The position numbers and the translations under genes are program-made. The notes below the pieces were generated by a model, which was given only the letters and a program-made list of their open reading frames with translations, did not search any database and had not been told where the DNA came from. A DNA stretch of 64,000 bases, taken from contig CAZRDX010000016.1 in the NCBI GenBank assembly GCA_964599235.1, forward strand, positions 1-64,000, given 5' to 3'. Of the stretch, positions 61,007 to 64,000 are shown piece after piece (the stretch's first letter is position 1; each line of letters opens with the position of its first letter). The DNA is from DRPN01 sp964599235 (GTDB taxonomy: Bacteria > Bacteroidota > Bacteroidia > Bacteroidales > VadinHA17).

Positions 61007-62506
61007 ATGGAGAGCCGGAAGAGCAACAACATGGAAAATCACGAAAAGATCCTGGAGAGTTGCATCGACACACCGCTGTTCCGGTTGATCTCGGAGGTAA
61101 GCGGAGATCTGAAGGTACCGGCCTATGTGGTGGGAGGGTTCGTGCGCGACTGTCTGCTGGGACGTGAGCATCCCGAACAGGACATCGACATCGTGGTGGT
61201 GGGGAAAGGCATCGAGGTGGCCCGCGAAACGGCACGTCGGTTGCGGCCCCGTCCCAGGGTAAGCGTCTTCCGCAACTTCGGCACGGCCATGTTCCGTTAC
61301 GGCGATACCGAGGTCGATTTCGTCGGGGCCCGGAAAGAATCCTATCGCCGCGACTCGCGCAAGCCCATCGTCGAGGACGGCACCCTGGAGGACGACCAGC
61401 GGCGGCGCGACTTCACCATCAACGCCCTGGCTGTGGCACTCCACCCCTCCGAGCGTGGGAGTTTCATCGACCCCTTTGAGGGGCTGAAGGATCTCCGGCG
61501 CCGCATCATCCGCACCCCGCTCGATCCCCTCATCACCTTCTCCGACGACCCGCTGCGCATGTTGCGGGCCATCCGCTTCGCCACGCAACTGCATTTCCGG
61601 ATCGACCCCGTCACTTTCGAGGCCATCCGCCACAACCGTGAACGGATCCGCATTGTCAGCATGGAACGCATCACCACCGAGCTCAACAAGATCCTGATGA
61701 GCCCCCGTCCCTCCATCGGTTTTCTGCTGCTCGACCGCAGCGGCCTCCTGGAGATCATCCTTCCCGAAATACATGCCCTCAAAGGGGTCGAGCAAAGAAA
61801 AGGCATGGCCCACAAGGATGTCTTCCTCCACACCATCCGGGTGGTGGACAACGTGGCCCGCAAGAGTGACAACCTCTGGCTGCGCTGGGCCGCCCTCCTC
61901 CACGACATCGCCAAACCTGTCACCAAAAAGTTCGTCGAAGGACAGGGCTGGACCTTCCACGGTCATGATTTCATCGGTTCGAAGATGGTGCCCCGCATCT
62001 TCCGCCGTCTCAAGCTGCCCCTCAACGACAAGATGAAATATGTCCAGAAACTGGTGGCCCTCCATCTTCGTCCCATCGCCCTCACCACCAACGAGGTGAC
62101 CGACTCGGCCGTGCGGCGCCTCCTCTTCGAGGCCGGCGACGACATCGACGACCTGATGCTGCTGTGCGAGGCCGACATCACCTCCCGGAATGAAAGGAAA
62201 GTGCGGCAGCACCTGGAGAACTTCCGCCTGGTGCGGGAAAAACTGCGCACCATCGAAGAGAAGGACGCCATCCGCAATTTCCAGCCCCCGGTATCGGGCG
62301 AAGACATCATGATCACCTTCGACATCCCGCCCTCCCGCACCGTCGGTATCCTGAAAGATGCCATCAAGGAGGCGATCCTGGAGGGGACCATCCGCAACGA
62401 CCGCCGCGAGGCTTACCGCTACATGCTGGAGAAGGCCCGTGAGCTGGGCCTCGAACCCAAACGCGACCTGCTGGCCGACGAGGCGGAGCCTTCCTCAAAG
62501 CCGTAA
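61007..62506 (+). CDS. cca: CCA-adding tRNA nucleotidyltransferase with HD domain
   Basis: The 499-residue protein has a class II nucleotidyltransferase domain with GGFVRDCLLG and the catalytic DIDIVV acidic pair, followed by RRRDFTINALA and the nucleotide-selecting region SDDPLRMLRAIRFATQ. A C-terminal HD-type phosphohydrolase domain has HDIAKP (about 305) and HKDVFLHT. It adds or repairs the CCA tail of tRNA, needed here since the tRNA-Met in this window does not encode it. A second ATG (61031) is possible as start. The 3' end overlaps the convergent EEP-family gene by 12 bp. Confidence 0.9.
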   Translation: MESRKSNNMENHEKILESCIDTPLFRLISEVSGDLKVPAYVVGGFVRDCLLGREHPEQDIDIVVVGKGIEVARETARRLRPRPRVSVFRNFGTAMFRYGDTEVDFVGARKESYRRDSRKPIVEDGTLEDDQRRRDFTINALAVALHPSERGSFIDPFEGLKDLRRRIIRTPLDPLITFSDDPLRMLRAIRFATQLHFRIDPVTFEAIRHNRERIRIVSMERITTELNKILMSPRPSIGFLLLDRSGLLEIILPEIHALKGVEQRKGMAHKDVFLHTIRVVDNVARKSDNLWLRWAALLHDIAKPVTKKFVEGQGWTFHGHDFIGSKMVPRIFRRLKLPLNDKMKYVQKLVALHLRPIALTTNEVTDSAVRRLLFEAGDDIDDLMLLCEADITSRNERKVRQHLENFRLVREKLRTIEEKDAIRNFQPPVSGEDIMITFDIPPSRTVGILKDAIKEAILEGTIRNDRREAYRYMLEKARELGLEPKRDLLADEAEPSSKP

Positions 62507-63502
62507 CCACAGCAACACCGGCAGATGATCACTGAAGCCGCCCAGGTAAACAGGACCGGCATAAGTGCGCCAGGGGCGTTCCGGATGGGCGGGGTCGAAG
62601 AGAAAAGAACGGCGCATCACCCGGCAGGCCTCCACATGTCCGACCAATGCCCTTCCCACAAGAAAATGATCGAACCACCACCAGCGGCCGTCGTACAGGA
62701 TCGTGCCTTCGTTCTTTTTCCCGGTGCTGCCGCACACGGCCACGAGGGGACGGGAGCGTGAAGGGTCGGTGAGGCGCCGCACGGCCGCATCGCCGGCTTC
62801 TTCGTTGAGGTCGCCCATCACGACGGTGTTCTCATCGGGGAGGGTGTCGAGGGCGGCGGCCAGCACCGCCGCCGCGGCCAGCCGCCGCGGCTCACTGGCC
62901 ATCACCCCTCCGTAACGTGAAGGCCAGTGACAGACGAACAACGACAGCGTATCCCGCCGCACCACCACACGCACCCAGAGGATGTCGCGCGTGCGGAAGG
63001 AGGTGTCGCCGGCCATATACACCGGCAAGGCCCGCCAGGCCAGCACCTCCACACGCCGGGGATCGTACAGCAGGGCTACATCGATGCCCCGGCGGTCGGG
63101 CGAGTCGGCATGCACAGCCCGGTAGCCGAAATAAGCAAAAGGAGTCTCACGCAACAGATAATGCAGCACCTCCCCGTTCTCCACCTCTGCCAGGCCGATG
63201 AGCGGCGGCGGTGCCAGGCCGCCGCCCTCCTCCCCCGCCGCCAGGAAAAGCTTGTAAAGATGCCCGGCCTTCGTGCGGAAACGCCCGAACGTCCAGTGCT
63301 TCTCCCCCGACGGTGTGAAAGCATCATCCAGGGTCAGGGGATCATCCCGCGTATCAAAGAAATTCTCCGTATTGTAAAAGAGGATGCTCACACGCTCCTG
63401 GGCCGCCCCGCCAGAAAAAGACAGAAAAAGGAGGAGCACGGCCAGGAAAGGAAAAGCCCGGAACCCATGGTCTTCACCGTACCGTGGTATCAGCCCTTTC
63501 AT
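62495..63502 (-). CDS. Endonuclease/exonuclease/phosphatase (EEP) family secreted protein
   Basis: The 335-residue protein has a signal peptide (hydrophobic stretch to SFSGGAAQ) and the EEP fold: YNTENFFDT at the first strand, LAEVEN with the metal Glu, a VALLYD strand, FVCHWPSRYGG, VVMGDLNEEAGD with the catalytic Asp/Asn, and FSDHLPVLLWL with the terminal His. Substrate may be DNA, RNA, nucleotide or phospholipid. The start Met was placed where the signal peptide begins; longer in-frame extensions overlap the upstream gene. Its 3' end overlaps cca by 12 bp, and its 5' end overlaps the partial upstream gene by 29 bp. Confidence 0.82.
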   Translation of the reverse strand: MKGLIPRYGEDHGFRAFPFLAVLLLFLSFSGGAAQERVSILFYNTENFFDTRDDPLTLDDAFTPSGEKHWTFGRFRTKAGHLYKLFLAAGEEGGGLAPPPLIGLAEVENGEVLHYLLRETPFAYFGYRAVHADSPDRRGIDVALLYDPRRVEVLAWRALPVYMAGDTSFRTRDILWVRVVVRRDTLSLFVCHWPSRYGGVMASEPRRLAAAAVLAAALDTLPDENTVVMGDLNEEAGDAAVRRLTDPSRSRPLVAVCGSTGKKNEGTILYDGRWWWFDHFLVGRALVGHVEACRVMRRSFLFDPAHPERPWRTYAGPVYLGGFSDHLPVLLWLRL

Positions 63503-64000
63503 AGGCACCCAGATCGGGATGACCGTCGGCCAGCCTGTCACGGTCTTCCATATCCCTGGGCACCAGCAGCGCCGGATCCCATGCGCCGCGGTCGGCAGCA
63601 AAAGCAAGCGAATCCAAATGGTAATCGTTCTCCCACACCGACACGAAACCGGGATTATGGTTCAGGAAGACCGTGTGATAGCGGACCGTATCGTTCACAA
63701 CATCCTTTTTCCTCAGCAAGACATGGTCAAGAAGAAAAGGGAGGGTATCCCCTTGCATCAGGGCGACGGCCACGAACTCATCCTCTTTGTCGCCGTAGAT
63801 GATGCTGTTGTAGAACGCCGCCTGCACCAGCGTACCCGTGAAGATGGCGGTATCGTTGAGGATGTAGTGGTCGCTCAACACCACCGAGGGGGTGGAGCGT
63901 GGCGACCAGCTCCAGTAGTTGGCCAGTGTACAGTGGATAAAACGGTAATCCCCGCCGGTGGTGAGGCTGAGGAGATATGAGCCACAGTCATCCACCAGGC
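63474..64000 (-). CDS. Partial surface protein, C-terminus (right-handed beta-helix / choice-of-anchor type)
   Basis: Only the last 175 or so codons are in the window; the gene continues past the right edge. The sequence is beta-rich with repeats of short strands such as NDTAIFTGTLVQAAFYNSIIYGD, as in right-handed beta-helix proteins. It ends in GHPDLGAYE, a motif common at the end of Bacteroidota choice-of-anchor Q proteins, followed by a short tail. Its stop lies within the start region of the EEP gene, a 29-bp overlap. The actual start and any signal peptide are out of sight. Confidence 0.6.
   Translation of the reverse strand, partial: LVDDCGSYLLSLTTGGDYRFIHCTLANYWSWSPRSTPSVVLSDHYILNDTAIFTGTLVQAAFYNSIIYGDKEDEFVAVALMQGDTLPFLLDHVLLRKKDVVNDTVRYHTVFLNHNPGFVSVWENDYHLDSLAFAADRGAWDPALLVPRDMEDRDRLADGHPDLGAYERADTTVR

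Noticed and set aside
1..64000. Search by eye for CRISPR arrays, insertion sequences, integrases and rRNA
   Set aside because: No evenly spaced repeats, transposase motifs, terminal inverted repeats or rRNA-like stretches were seen.

Overview
The window is a 64 kb piece of a GC-rich Bacteroidales-type (phylum Bacteroidota) chromosome. The support is convergent. TAnnTTTG -7 promoter boxes precede many genes and Shine-Dalgarno sequences are scarce. There is a subtilase with a type IX secretion tail, a TonB-dependent receptor with a carboxypeptidase-regulatory-like N-terminus, a DUF4831 lipoprotein, a lone SiaC-like protein, a TPP-riboswitch-controlled receptor, and many lipoproteins. The third codon position is strongly G/C, so long antisense reading frames are common and were discarded. 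Genus cannot be decided from the sequence; the base composition is closer to Alistipes/Rikenellaceae than to Bacteroides. There is no phage, insertion sequence, CRISPR array or rRNA. This is a compact, mostly housekeeping region with several unusual proteins.

Layout. 0-5.7 kb: a sialidase-like beta-propeller protein, a metallo-beta-lactamase-fold protein, a four-part ferredoxin/DUF1858/DUF2249/substrate-binding fusion, and a lipoprotein tyrosine phosphatase. 5.8-20.6 kb: an envelope-transport block. It starts with an AI-2E-family permease, a HlyD adaptor, a DUF2955 membrane protein and an outer-membrane factor, then a HAD-fold lipoprotein and an HdeD-like membrane protein, then a TolC/adaptor/RND tripartite pump, then an MMPL-type RND exporter. 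20.7-30.9 kb: a POTRA-less Omp85-type barrel, dipeptidase PepD, a secreted thioredoxin-like protein, a DUF4831 lipoprotein, the NAD(P)HX repair enzyme, a POT-family transporter, a sulfatase, a SiaC-like protein and a MazG-like pyrophosphohydrolase, followed by an elongator tRNA-Met.

31-41 kb: a tightly overlapping run of a START-like protein, an LptF/LptG-type permease, two glycosyltransferases, RibBA and Fmt, then a LysM glucosaminidase, cytidine deaminase, an RluA-type pseudouridine synthase and PanB. 41-53 kb: DnaK behind a possible sigma-54-type promoter, a MORN-type repeat protein, a T9SS subtilase, then xseA and xseB separated by two TPR sensor histidine kinases, and a cyclic-nucleotide-binding-domain/aspartase fusion. 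53-64 kb: an N-acetylglucosamine-kinase-like ATPase, a large cytosolic hybrid histidine kinase, a thiamin-type TonB receptor under a TPP riboswitch, thioredoxin, a CCA-adding enzyme, an endonuclease/phosphatase-family secreted protein and the 3' end of a surface protein.

The genes form short, dense operons with ATGA or GTGA junctions. At least six convergent pairs overlap or nearly abut. The most unusual items are the ferredoxin/DUF1858/DUF2249/SBP fusion, the CNMP-aspartase fusion, the histidine kinases inserted between the two exonuclease VII subunits, and the four-gene efflux cluster led by an AI-2E-type permease.
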